A stretch of DNA of 64,000 nt from Sphingomonas phyllosphaerae (lineage in GTDB: Bacteria > Pseudomonadota > Alphaproteobacteria > Sphingomonadales > Sphingomonadaceae), in NCBI RefSeq assembly GCF_029623345.1, contig NZ_JAPYKH010000004.1:186001-250000 (forward strand). The letters run 5' to 3'. Positions 36,603 through 44,436 of the stretch are shown one piece after another. Each line of letters begins with the position of its first letter. Position 1 is the first letter of the stretch. Below the pieces are notes generated by a model, which worked only from the letters and a program-made list of their open reading frames with translations, was not told where the DNA came from and did not search any database. A program made the translations under genes and the position numbers.

Positions 36603-38285
36603 TTACCGCCCCTGGCCGCGCCAGCGCTGGATCGTGCGCGTGACGATCTGCTCCTCGCCACCGCCCTCGCGCCACAGCTCCGAGAAGATCGGATCGTCGG
36701 AGGCGGGCCGCTTGCCCTCTTCGAGCGTGTCGAAGGCGACCCGGATCGGGATCGCCACGCCCTCGCCGCACACGATCGCCTCGCGATTGCGCAGCGCGGG
36801 CAACGCGTCGAGGAATCCGCGCGCACCCTCCGGCATGGCGGCGCGGACGAACGCCTGATCGCGTTCGTTGTTGAGCCGCATCGAGATGATCGTGCCGCAT
36901 TGCGAGAGCACGCCTTCCGCGAGGTCGGACGGACGCTGCGTCACCAGCCCCAGCGAGACGCCGTACTTGCGCCCCTCCTTGGCGATACGGCCGAGGATGC
37001 GACCGACGGCGGTGCGCTCCTCGCGCCCGGCGGGGACGTAGCGATGCGCCTCCTCACAGACCAGGAGGATCGGGCGCTGCGGCTCGGCTCTCGACCAGAT
37101 CGCGAAGTCGAACACCATGCGGCTGAGCACCGCCACCACCACCGCGGTGATCTCGCTCGGCACGCCCGAGACGTCGATGATCGAGATCGGCTTGCCGTCG
37201 CCGCAGAAGCGGAAGATGCGCTGGACGAATGCCGCCATCGTGTCTGCCACCAATAGTCCTGAGAACATGAAGCCGTAGCGCGGGTCGGCCTTGAGCTCGT
37301 CGAGCTTGTTCTTGAGCCGCAGATAGGGCGAGGTGTCGCCGGCGCGGTCCATCTTGCCCATTTCCTGCTGCAGGATCTGGGCGAGGTCGCTGAGCAGATA
37401 GGGGATCGGCGCATCGACGGTGAGACGAGCGATCTCCTGACCCAGCCGACTCTTGCCGCGCGCCGCGAGCAGGCATTTGGCGAGGATGTCGGCGTCGACC
37501 TGACGCTCCGGACCGGCGCTGGTCAGCAGCACCTCGCAATGCTCCTCGAAGTTCATCAGCCAATAAGGCATCTGCAGGTTGGAGACGTCGAACAGCGCGC
37601 CCTCGTCCGCGAAGGCGGCGCCGTACTCACCATGGGGATCGATCATCACCACATGCGCCTGCGGTGCGAGCTGACACAGGCGGTGAAGGATCAGCGCCGC
37701 GGCGGTCGACTTGCCGGTGCCGGTCGAGCCGAGCAGCGCGAAATGTTTGCCGAGCAGCGCGTCGACGTAGAGCGAGGCGCGCACATCGCGGGTCGGGTGG
37801 ACGGTGCCGATCGCGATCGCGGCGCGGCCCGAGGCGGCGTGGACCTGCTCGAGGTCGGCCCCGGTCACCGCGAACACCTCGGCGCCCGGCAGCGGGAAGG
37901 CGGTGACGCCGCGGCGGAAATGGTGGAGGTGGCCGGTCAGCCGCTCGATCTCGCCCTCGCCGATGAAGTCGATCGCGGCGATCACCTGGTCGGCCTGGCC
38001 GCGTCCCAGCCGCACCGTCCGCACGGTCGCCACCAGCCACATTGCGCCGGCGCGCACCTTGAGCTGGCCGCCGACCTGACCGGCGCTGGCGACCAGCGGA
38101 TCGGGATGGCCTGCGAGCGCGGCGAGCGAGGGCGAGTCGAGCACCAGCTCGCCCTGCCCGCCCGCGATCTCGAGCACATAGCCGAGCGGTGCCGGACCGG
38201 CGGGCGCCGGCGCCGCCAGCGGCGCGTCCGGGAAGGCGGCGGCGAGCGCCGCGCGAAACTCGCCCTGGCCGACGATATCGTTCAT
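36603..38285 (-). CDS. HerA-like/DUF87 P-loop ATPase
   Basis: 560 aa. HerA barrel at the N-terminus (about 20-170), then P-loop LLGSTGTGKSTAAALILHRL, Walker B region HVVMIDPHGEYGAAF and LLVCEEAHRYVP, and the arginine/sensor region LGLVTQRPSDL. HerA proteins are hexameric DNA translocases related to FtsK, often teamed with the NurA nuclease or a defence effector. No NurA or known effector gene is adjacent: neighbours are an aspartic protease and a TIGR02186 gene. It looks like the conserved free-standing sphingomonad version. Confidence 0.87.
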   Translation of the reverse strand: MNDIVGQGEFRAALAAAFPDAPLAAPAPAGPAPLGYVLEIAGGQGELVLDSPSLAALAGHPDPLVASAGQVGGQLKVRAGAMWLVATVRTVRLGRGQADQVIAAIDFIGEGEIERLTGHLHHFRRGVTAFPLPGAEVFAVTGADLEQVHAASGRAAIAIGTVHPTRDVRASLYVDALLGKHFALLGSTGTGKSTAAALILHRLCQLAPQAHVVMIDPHGEYGAAFADEGALFDVSNLQMPYWLMNFEEHCEVLLTSAGPERQVDADILAKCLLAARGKSRLGQEIARLTVDAPIPYLLSDLAQILQQEMGKMDRAGDTSPYLRLKNKLDELKADPRYGFMFSGLLVADTMAAFVQRIFRFCGDGKPISIIDVSGVPSEITAVVVAVLSRMVFDFAIWSRAEPQRPILLVCEEAHRYVPAGREERTAVGRILGRIAKEGRKYGVSLGLVTQRPSDLAEGVLSQCGTIISMRLNNERDQAFVRAAMPEGARGFLDALPALRNREAIVCGEGVAIPIRVAFDTLEEGKRPASDDPIFSELWREGGGEEQIVTRTIQRWRGQGR

Positions 38286-38361
38286 ACGAAGCTGCTTTTC
38301 CCTGCGATTCCGCGGAGGTCAGCGTTACGGCGGCTTCGTAAAGATAGGATGGAGGCGCGCC

Positions 38362-39126
38362 TCAGCCGCGCTGCGCGAAGCGCCCCGCGGCCCAGCCGAG
38401 CAGCACCGACAGCGCCACCGCCGCCAGGCCGTAGAGAATCTCGTGACGCTGCGCCGCCGCGGCGACGAAGCGCTCGAAGCCCGACTTACGAATATCGATG
38501 TCGCGCACCGCGGCGGCGAGCACGCGGCCATCGCGGATCAGAAAGGTCTCGGCGGTGAAGCGCCCCACTGGCACGCGCGCCGGAATCGCGACTCGCGCGC
38601 GGTAGAGCACGCCGTCGGTGATCTCGACCGCGCCCGGCGCCTCGTAGAACAGACCGGCGCGACGGCGCTGCTCCACCAGACCGCGGGTGAAGCGGTCCTG
38701 CACCTCGGTCGGCGCGGCGGAGGCGGGCGAGAGCTGGAGGCTGTCGAGCCCGAGCTCGTAGATCGCGCGGGTGCGCGCGTCGACCAGCCGGCCGAGCGGG
38801 CGCGACGACGCCAGCGCGTAGAAGGACGGCGCCGAGCGGTAGCGCAGCCGCCCCGCGTTGACCCAGATGCCCGCAACTTTCTCCTTTTCGCGAATGGTGA
38901 TCGACTGGGTCGGCCCTTTCACCACGATGACGATGTCGGCGGGGCGCTCGCCCGCGGGCACGCGGCCCCCGGGGTAGAGGATCGCGCCGAACAGCAGCAG
39001 CTCGGCGCCGGTGAAGCTGTACGCGATCTCGATGTCGCGTTGCGACACGTCGGGGACGAGCACCGGCTTGCTCTGCGCGGTGAGCAGCGGGGCGGCGAGC
39101 ACCAGCGCCCAGGCGGCGCGCCTCAC
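38362..39126 (-). CDS. TIGR02186-family membrane-anchored protein
   Basis: 254 aa. Signal peptide MRRAAWALVLAAPLLTAQS, a long periplasmic part, and one C-terminal membrane helix (EILYGLAAVALSVLLGWAAG). The motifs PDVSQRDIEIAYSFTGAELL, LFGAILYPGG and VVKGPTQSITIREKEKVAGIW are those of the TIGR02186 family, whose function is unknown. It overlaps the TauE/SafE gene by 4 bp, a pairing that recurs in alphaproteobacteria. This suggests a joint role, perhaps in sulfur-compound export or assembly of a membrane complex. Confidence 0.82.
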   Translation of the reverse strand: MRRAAWALVLAAPLLTAQSKPVLVPDVSQRDIEIAYSFTGAELLLFGAILYPGGRVPAGERPADIVIVVKGPTQSITIREKEKVAGIWVNAGRLRYRSAPSFYALASSRPLGRLVDARTRAIYELGLDSLQLSPASAAPTEVQDRFTRGLVEQRRRAGLFYEAPGAVEITDGVLYRARVAIPARVPVGRFTAETFLIRDGRVLAAAVRDIDIRKSGFERFVAAAAQRHEILYGLAAVALSVLLGWAAGRFAQRG

Positions 39127-40037
39127 GACAGCTCCACCGCGTAGATCTCGTCGGGGCGCCAGCCGAGCCCGAGCGCGATCCGTCCCGCCACCAGCAGCAC
39201 CATCACCGCCAGCGCGAGGCGCAGATATTCGGGCCGGGCGCGCGCGGCGAACCGCGCGCCGACTTGCGCGCCGACCACCGAGCCGACCAGCAGCAAGGCG
39301 GCGAGAACGATGTCGACCGCGCGAGTCGTGGTGGCGTGGACCATCGTCGCCGCCGCGGTGACGAACAGGATCTGGAACAGGCTGGTGCCGACCACCACTG
39401 AGGTCGCCATGCCGAGCAGGTAGATCATCGCCGGCACCAGTACGAAGCCGCCGCCGACTCCGAGCAGGATCGTCAGGATGCCGGTGAAGAAGCCGAGCAG
39501 CAGCGGCGCCAGTGGGGAGATGTACAGCCCCGAGGCGTAGAAGCGCATGCGGAAGGGCAGCGCCGCGACCAGCGGATGGTGACGCCGGCGGCGCGGCGGC
39601 GCGGCGCGGCGCCCGCGCGCCACCAGGATCGCGCTCACCGCCTCGCGCAGCATCAGCAGCCCGATCGAGCCGAGCAGCAGCACATAGGTGATCGCGATCG
39701 TCGTATCGATCTGTCCCCAGCGCTGGAGCAGCCGGAACAGCCAGGCGCCGAACAGCGAGCCGAGGACGCCGCCGATCACCAGCACCGTGCCCATGCGCGT
39801 GTCGACGCCGTTGCGGCGAAAGTGCGCGAACACCCCCGAGACGCTCGCGCCGGTCACCTGCGTCGCGGCGGAGGCGGCGGCGACCGTGGGCGGGATGCCG
39901 TAGACGATCAGCAGCGGGGTAGTGAGAAAGCCCCCGCCGACGCCGAACATGCCCGAGAGCAACCCGACGCCCGCGCCGAGCGCGACCATCACGAGCGCGT
40001 TCACCGACAGATTCGCGATCGGCAGGTAGATGTCCAT
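39123..40037 (-). CDS. Sulfite exporter TauE/SafE-family permease (first copy)
   Basis: 304 aa, about eight membrane helices in two repeats. Each repeat has the family signature: ALGAGVGLLSGMFGVGGGFL near residue 20 and GILTILLGVGGGFVLVPAMI in the second half. An Arg/His-rich cytoplasmic loop (RGRRAAPPRRRRHH) joins them. Members export sulfite, sulfoacetate or other organosulfonates, and some are uncharacterised. It is translationally coupled to the TIGR02186 gene that follows. It is distinct from the second TauE-like gene at 52426-53205. Confidence 0.88.
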   Translation of the reverse strand: MDIYLPIANLSVNALVMVALGAGVGLLSGMFGVGGGFLTTPLLIVYGIPPTVAAASAATQVTGASVSGVFAHFRRNGVDTRMGTVLVIGGVLGSLFGAWLFRLLQRWGQIDTTIAITYVLLLGSIGLLMLREAVSAILVARGRRAAPPRRRRHHPLVAALPFRMRFYASGLYISPLAPLLLGFFTGILTILLGVGGGFVLVPAMIYLLGMATSVVVGTSLFQILFVTAAATMVHATTTRAVDIVLAALLLVGSVVGAQVGARFAARARPEYLRLALAVMVLLVAGRIALGLGWRPDEIYAVELS

Positions 40038-40095
40038 GACGCTCCCAGCCGCTAGCCGGTTCGACGCGCCGATGCCACCGCGCGATCCGCTGACT

Positions 40096-41127
40096 TCAAT
40101 GATCGATGCCGATCGTCAGCGCCGCGCCCGAGCCCGGCCGCGCGTCACCGGCGATCCGAGCGCGCCACGCCAGCGTCGCGCGAGCGCGCCCGAGCCGCAG
40201 CGTTGCGGTCGGGCCGACGTCGAGCCGCTCGGCACCGCGCTGCGCCGCGCCCCAAGCACCGATGCCCAGCCGCAGCGTGGCGCCGCCGCGCTTCGTCACG
40301 GAATGCTCGACACTTACCGCGCCGTCGGCGTAGCCGCCGCGCCGCTCGATCACGCCGGCTTGGAGATAGCCGTCGAGCCGCGCCCCGTGGCTCAGCGCCC
40401 GGTCGCTGACCCCGCTGCTGGCGCCGAGACCCCAGCCGCCGCGCAGCCCCGCCACGCCGACGCGGCGCTCGGCCAGCAGGCGGAGCGGCACCGCCGGCGG
40501 GTGCCACTCGACCGCCGCGACCGCCTCGCGCTCGCGCGCCTGGAGCGCCGACACCAGCCGCAGCGAGACCGCGAGTCGCCCCTTGTCATCGAGCGCCCGG
40601 GCGACTCGAACGCCCAGCTGTGCGCCGCCGAGTTGGGGCGCGGCGGTGCTCGTCGTCGCACCGCTGCGGAGCAGCAGCCAACCGGTCTGCGACCAGCGCG
40701 GGGACGGTCCGGCGGAGGCGTGGAGCGCGACGTCCCCGATCTGCTGCATGATCGGCTCGGCCGAAGCCGGCTGCTCTGCGACGACAGCGCCGGAGAGCGG
40801 GGCCGGCACTTGTTCCGCCGCACTCGCCACCGCGGCGATCAGCACCGGTGGATGCACGGGTCGGTGCAAGGCGAGCGGCCGCAACGGAGAGACATGGTCG
40901 GACCGATTGCCGGAGGCGGGCATCGACCGCCGGGGCTCTACGCGAGCGGTCGCGGCTGCTCGCCGGTAGGAGAGGGATGATGCGACGTGCGGACGGCCGG
41001 CGGTCGATGTCACCGTCACCGCCGAGGGCCGCCACAACACGCTCTCGCGCCACAGCCACGCCCCGCGCGCGCCCATCCATAGTGCGAGCAGCAGCCCCCA
41101 GCAACGCAGCGCGCCGCCCCGTGTCAT
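40096..41127 (-). CDS. NfrA C-terminal-domain-like outer-membrane protein
   Basis: 343 aa from ATG 41127, which overlaps the glycosyltransferase stop (ATGA). The upstream part of this frame is only the shadow of that gene. The N-terminal segment (MTRGGALRCWGLLLALWMGA) is a signal or anchor. The last ~190 residues form alternating strands with GGAQLGVRVARAL, AVEWHPPAVPLRLLAERRVG and WGLGASSGVSDR, the pattern I associate with the NfrA (phage N4 receptor) C-terminal beta-barrel. It lacks the TPR part of E. coli NfrA. Coupling to an NfrB-like enzyme supports an exopolysaccharide export role. Confidence 0.6.
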   Translation of the reverse strand: MTRGGALRCWGLLLALWMGARGAWLWRESVLWRPSAVTVTSTAGRPHVASSLSYRRAAATARVEPRRSMPASGNRSDHVSPLRPLALHRPVHPPVLIAAVASAAEQVPAPLSGAVVAEQPASAEPIMQQIGDVALHASAGPSPRWSQTGWLLLRSGATTSTAAPQLGGAQLGVRVARALDDKGRLAVSLRLVSALQAREREAVAAVEWHPPAVPLRLLAERRVGVAGLRGGWGLGASSGVSDRALSHGARLDGYLQAGVIERRGGYADGAVSVEHSVTKRGGATLRLGIGAWGAAQRGAERLDVGPTATLRLGRARATLAWRARIAGDARPGSGAALTIGIDH

Positions 41128-42449
41128 GGCAGGTCCGGGAAGCGGTGCGCGGTCTTGTCCCACCGCAGTGGCGTGCCGCACAGGGCGGCGACGTGGAGCC
41201 GCAGCGCGCGCCACGTCGACAGCATCAGCACCGTATTGGCGACCACGATCCGCGGCAGCGCGCGCAGTCCCTCGCGCCAACCATAAGCCGCGGTCGTATG
41301 TCGAGCGCGTGCGATCAGCCGCCAGCCGAGCAGGATCCCGTTGACCGCGACGAGCGTACGAAGGCCGTGGCCTGTCGCCGGCGGCGACTCGCCGCGCCAG
41401 TGGTGGCCGAGCATGCTGATCGTCGCGAGCACCGCCGCGGCATAAGCCGTCGCCACCGCGGCGGCGGCGAGCGGCGCGCGGCGGTCGCGCCAGCGCATCC
41501 AGCGTTCGGCCAGGCGCGACGCGCCCCATCCGGTACGGTCCCAGCCGGTGAGCGCGATCCCGCCGATCCAGCGCGCCTTCTGCCGCACCGCATGCGTCAG
41601 CGTGTCGGGAAAGTAGGCGCGCGTCGCGATCAGTCCACCGTCCGCGTCACGCTGGCGCACGAAGCGCACCGCCATGCCGAGCGAGGCTGCGCGGAGCCCC
41701 AGCTCATAGTCTTCGGTCAGGCTGTCCGCCGCGAACGGCAGGCCGGTGGCGCCGGCGAGCCGCTCCAAAGCGTCGTAGCGGATCGCACAACCCACCCCGG
41801 CGAGCGGCAGCGAGGCACCGAGCGCGGCGCGCGCCACGAGGTCGCGCGCGTGCGTCTCGGCGAACTCGTCGGCGTAGTGGCCGGTAACCCAGCGCTGCGC
41901 CGGATCGATCAGCGGCAGCACCGGCAGCTGAATGAGCCCCGCGCCACGCAGCGCCTGCTCGGCCGTGCGCAGCTCGAGCGGGTGGACCATGTCCTCGGCG
42001 TCGTGCAGCACCACCGCGTCGGGCCGCGACGCAGGCTCGGCGGTGAGGGCCTGCCACAGCTGGTTGAGGCAGTCGGCCTTGGTAGTGGGGCCATCATGGT
42101 CGCCCACTACCAGCCGGACTCGCGGATCGTCGACCGCGCGCACGGCCGCGGCGGTGGCGGGATCGTTCGGATAGCAGCCGACGTAGAGGCGATAGGCGGA
42201 ATGGTCGTAGCGTTCGAGCGTCGCGCGGAGCATCGCGCCGATCACCTGCTCCTCGCGCCAGGCGGGAATGAACACCGCGAAGCGGAGGCGCGGCGACGAC
42301 AAGCCGGTTCGGATCTCCGAGTCGGCGCGTCGTGTCACCGCCGCGATCAGATCGAGTATCAGGTCGTCCAAGCCTAGGACGAAGAGCACGACCGCGGCGA
42401 ACAGCGTCGCCTCAATGCCGCCACGGTCGAGCAGATCGAGCCCGGTCAC
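41124..42449 (-). CDS. NfrB-like family 2 membrane glycosyltransferase
   Basis: 441 aa. One N-terminal helix (ATLFAAVVLFVLGLDDLILDL), then a GT-2 domain: FIPAWREEQVIGAMLRATLE, LHDAEDMVHPLELR (DXD-type site), and the Q/RXXRW-type motif RQKARWIGGIALTGW, ending in several membrane helices. The 'GLDDL..D' opening and the HDAED motif are like NfrB, which in E. coli works with NfrA to make a ManNAc-containing polysaccharide. It lacks NfrB's C-terminal MshEN-type c-di-GMP domain, so control must differ. Upstream is a 322-bp structured gap. Confidence 0.75.
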   Translation of the reverse strand: MTGLDLLDRGGIEATLFAAVVLFVLGLDDLILDLIAAVTRRADSEIRTGLSSPRLRFAVFIPAWREEQVIGAMLRATLERYDHSAYRLYVGCYPNDPATAAAVRAVDDPRVRLVVGDHDGPTTKADCLNQLWQALTAEPASRPDAVVLHDAEDMVHPLELRTAEQALRGAGLIQLPVLPLIDPAQRWVTGHYADEFAETHARDLVARAALGASLPLAGVGCAIRYDALERLAGATGLPFAADSLTEDYELGLRAASLGMAVRFVRQRDADGGLIATRAYFPDTLTHAVRQKARWIGGIALTGWDRTGWGASRLAERWMRWRDRRAPLAAAAVATAYAAAVLATISMLGHHWRGESPPATGHGLRTLVAVNGILLGWRLIARARHTTAAYGWREGLRALPRIVVANTVLMLSTWRALRLHVAALCGTPLRWDKTAHRFPDLP

Positions 42450-42771
42450 GGCCGCCGTCCCGTCGCTGACACATGATCTACGTCAGATTTTTCTGCTGAC
42501 CTGTGGCCAATCGGCAACGCTCGCGAGAAAGCGTTAACCGTCGCGAACAAAGCGCCAGCGCGCGCGTTAGCCGCCGCGGTCCCTTTCCCCCTTTCGGGAC
42601 CGGTGCCGACCCCAAGCCGGTACTGGCCGCGTCGCGGCGTTAGTAGCGACGCGGCCGAACCGCGGGTGAGGAGTGACAGGCTCGTAGGCTCGCTAGACAC
42701 CCGAGTCTTGTAGGTGGGTCAATCGACCGTCGCGGCGCAGGATTACATGAGCGCAGCCCGCGACGGCGAGA
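42450..42771. other. 322-bp structured gene-free gap between nfrB-like gene and bamE
   Basis: No gene. Three hairpins follow closely on the plus strand: GGTCCC/GGGACC (42578-42583, 42596-42601) with the loop TTTCCCCCTTTC; CCGGTGCCG/CGGTACTGG (42600-42608, 42618-42626, two G-U pairs) with loop ACCCCAAGC; and GGCCGCGTCGC/GCGACGCGGCC (42625-42635, 42646-42656), perfect 11 bp. The nfrB-like promoter should lie near 42450-42520, where CTGACACATGATCTACGTCAG forms a 5-bp-arm dyad. See findings for the possible RNA. Confidence 0.45.
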
Positions 42772-43245
42772 TCACGGTCCTGTGCTGCCGCCCCCCGGGC
42801 CACCGCCACCGCCCGCGCCCGCCGCGCCGACCGTGCCGATGTTGCCGAACAGGTCCTGGAAGAAGCCGCGCTTGCGGCCCAGCGTCGGGGTCGTCTTGCC
42901 GTCCGGCTTGAGCGAGACGACCTGGTCGATCCCCGACTTGCGCACCGTGGTGACGTTGCCGGCTTGGTCGAAGCTGATCTGCATCGTCAGCTGGTCGCGC
43001 GGTTTGGGCGGAGTGAACGCCAGGTTGCGGCTGTCGCGCGACACATAATACCAGTCGCCTTGGTTAAACTGGCTCGCGAAGCTGGGCGTACCGAGCGTGG
43101 CCAGCACCGACTGGCGATTGTCGACCCCGGGCTGGATCGAGTTCACCAGATCGGCGTCGACGATATAGCCCTGGTGCGAGCGCAGCGGCGTGCACCCGGC
43201 GGCGAGGACGCCGGCAGCCAAAGCGAGAGGAAGAAGGGGGCGCAT
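42772..43245 (-). CDS. bamE: Outer-membrane assembly lipoprotein BamE (SmpA/OmlA)
   Basis: 157 aa from ATG 43245. Lipobox AGVLAAGC gives a lipidated Cys18. The SmpA/OmlA domain is clear: IQPGVDNRQSVLATLGTPSF, then WYYVSRDSRNLAF and QISFDQAGNVTTV. It is a small subunit of the BAM complex that inserts beta-barrels. The C-terminal tail is a Gly-rich low-complexity stretch (GAAGAGGGGGPGGGSTGP). It is divergent from the bc1 chaperone gene, with 132 bp between starts, an order common in alphaproteobacteria. Confidence 0.9.
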   Translation of the reverse strand: MRPLLPLALAAGVLAAGCTPLRSHQGYIVDADLVNSIQPGVDNRQSVLATLGTPSFASQFNQGDWYYVSRDSRNLAFTPPKPRDQLTMQISFDQAGNVTTVRKSGIDQVVSLKPDGKTTPTLGRKRGFFQDLFGNIGTVGAAGAGGGGGPGGGSTGP

Positions 43246-43377
43246 CGATACTCCGCGGAAACGTAGCTGCTTGCCCGCGCGGCACGCGCGCGTGGACATT
43301 GCGGCCTCGCGCCTCAATATGCCGCCGCGCGGGGCGAGACAAGCGCCGCGCCGATCGGTCGAGAGGAAGAGCTACAG

Positions 43378-43899
43378 GTGGGTTGGTTGAGTGGGTGGCT
43401 GCGCGGGCGCGGACCGCGCAACGAGGCGTTGCCGCTGTACGACGCGGTGGTGGCGCGCGCGCGCCGGCCGCACTGGTATCTCGACGGCGCGGTGCCAGAC
43501 ACGCTCGACGGTCGCTTCGACATGGTCGCCGCGGTGCTGGCGATGGTGCTGCTGCGGCTCGAGCAGACGCCCGACGGTACCGACGCTTCGGTGCGGCTCA
43601 CCGAGCGGTTCGTCGACGACATGGACGCGCAGGTGCGCCAGATCGGCTTCGGCGACATGGTCGTGGGCAAGCATGTCGGTAAGATGATGGGCATGCTGGG
43701 CGGACGACTCGGCGTCTATCGCGAGGGACTGGCCGCTCCGGACGACCTCGTGCTCGACGCCGCGCTGGTGCGCAACCTCTATCGCGGCGCGACGCCCGAC
43801 GCCGCCGCGCTGGCGCACGTGCGCGCCGAGCTCAAGGCACTGCGCCGTGACCTCGACCCGCTGAGCGTGAGTGAATTGATGGAAGGACGATGGGTGTGA
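43378..43899 (+). CDS. Ubiquinol-cytochrome c chaperone (CBP3 family)
   Basis: 173 aa, GTG start at 43378 with GAGGAAG about 9 bp upstream. The chaperone domain reads ALPLYDAVVARARRPHWYLD, FDMVAAVLAMVLLRLE and FVDDMDAQVRQIGFGDMVVG, as in bacterial homologues of mitochondrial CBP3/UQCC1 that help assemble cytochrome b of complex III. It overlaps the YceD-like gene by 10 bp. The trio bamE / chaperone / DUF177 is a conserved alphaproteobacterial arrangement, normally followed by plsX-fabH, which is not the case here. Confidence 0.88.
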   Translation: MGWLSGWLRGRGPRNEALPLYDAVVARARRPHWYLDGAVPDTLDGRFDMVAAVLAMVLLRLEQTPDGTDASVRLTERFVDDMDAQVRQIGFGDMVVGKHVGKMMGMLGGRLGVYREGLAAPDDLVLDAALVRNLYRGATPDAAALAHVRAELKALRRDLDPLSVSELMEGRWV

Positions 43900-44423
43900 C
43901 GACGGAATTCTCCCGCGTGGAGCGGCTCGACACGATCGGCGGCGAGGATCGCGCGGTGACGATCGCGGCCGACGCCGACGAGCGCGCCGCGCTGGCGCGT
44001 CGCTTCGACCTGGTCGCGGTCGAGCGGCTCGCCGGCGCGTTCGCGGTGCGGCGCGATCCCGCTGGTGTGCTGGTGAGCGGCACCGTGCGCGCGGACGTGG
44101 TGCAGGCCTGTTCGGTCACGGGTGACCCGCTGCCCGCGACGATCGACGAGCCCGTCGCGCTGCGCTTCGTCGCGCCGAGCGCCGGTGGCGACGACGAGAT
44201 CGAGCTCGGCGGCGACTCGATCGATACGGTCGAGCTCGAGGGCGGGGGCGTGGACCTTGGCGAGGTCGCGGCGGAGACGATGGCGCTCGCGCTCGATCCG
44301 TTCCCGCGCAGCCCGCGCGCCGAGGCGGTGCTGCGCGTGGCGGGCGTGCTGAGCGAGGAGGAGGCCGGACCCTTCGGCGCGCTCGCCGGGCTCAAGGCCA
44401 AGCTTGCCGCGCCGAAGGACTGA
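43890..44423 (+). CDS. YceD/DUF177-family protein
   Basis: 177 aa starting inside the previous gene. Motifs RRDPAGVLVSGTVRADVVQA, CSVTGDPLPATIDEPVALRF and the acidic VDLGEVAAETMALALDPFPR are those of DUF177. In plants and E. coli, relatives act with rRNA processing and 23S rRNA accumulation, and the gene usually precedes rpmF. Here rpmF is not adjacent. It is convergent with the S41 peptidase, 13 bp away. Confidence 0.85.
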   Translation: MGVTTEFSRVERLDTIGGEDRAVTIAADADERAALARRFDLVAVERLAGAFAVRRDPAGVLVSGTVRADVVQACSVTGDPLPATIDEPVALRFVAPSAGGDDEIELGGDSIDTVELEGGGVDLGEVAAETMALALDPFPRSPRAEAVLRVAGVLSEEEAGPFGALAGLKAKLAAPKD

Positions 44424-44436
44424 GCCGCCCCGAGGA

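Noticed and set aside
41128..41529. N-terminal 134 codons of the long open frame over the NfrA-like gene
   Set aside because: They are the shadow of the glycosyltransferase on the same strand in another frame; a clean ATGA start lies at 41127.
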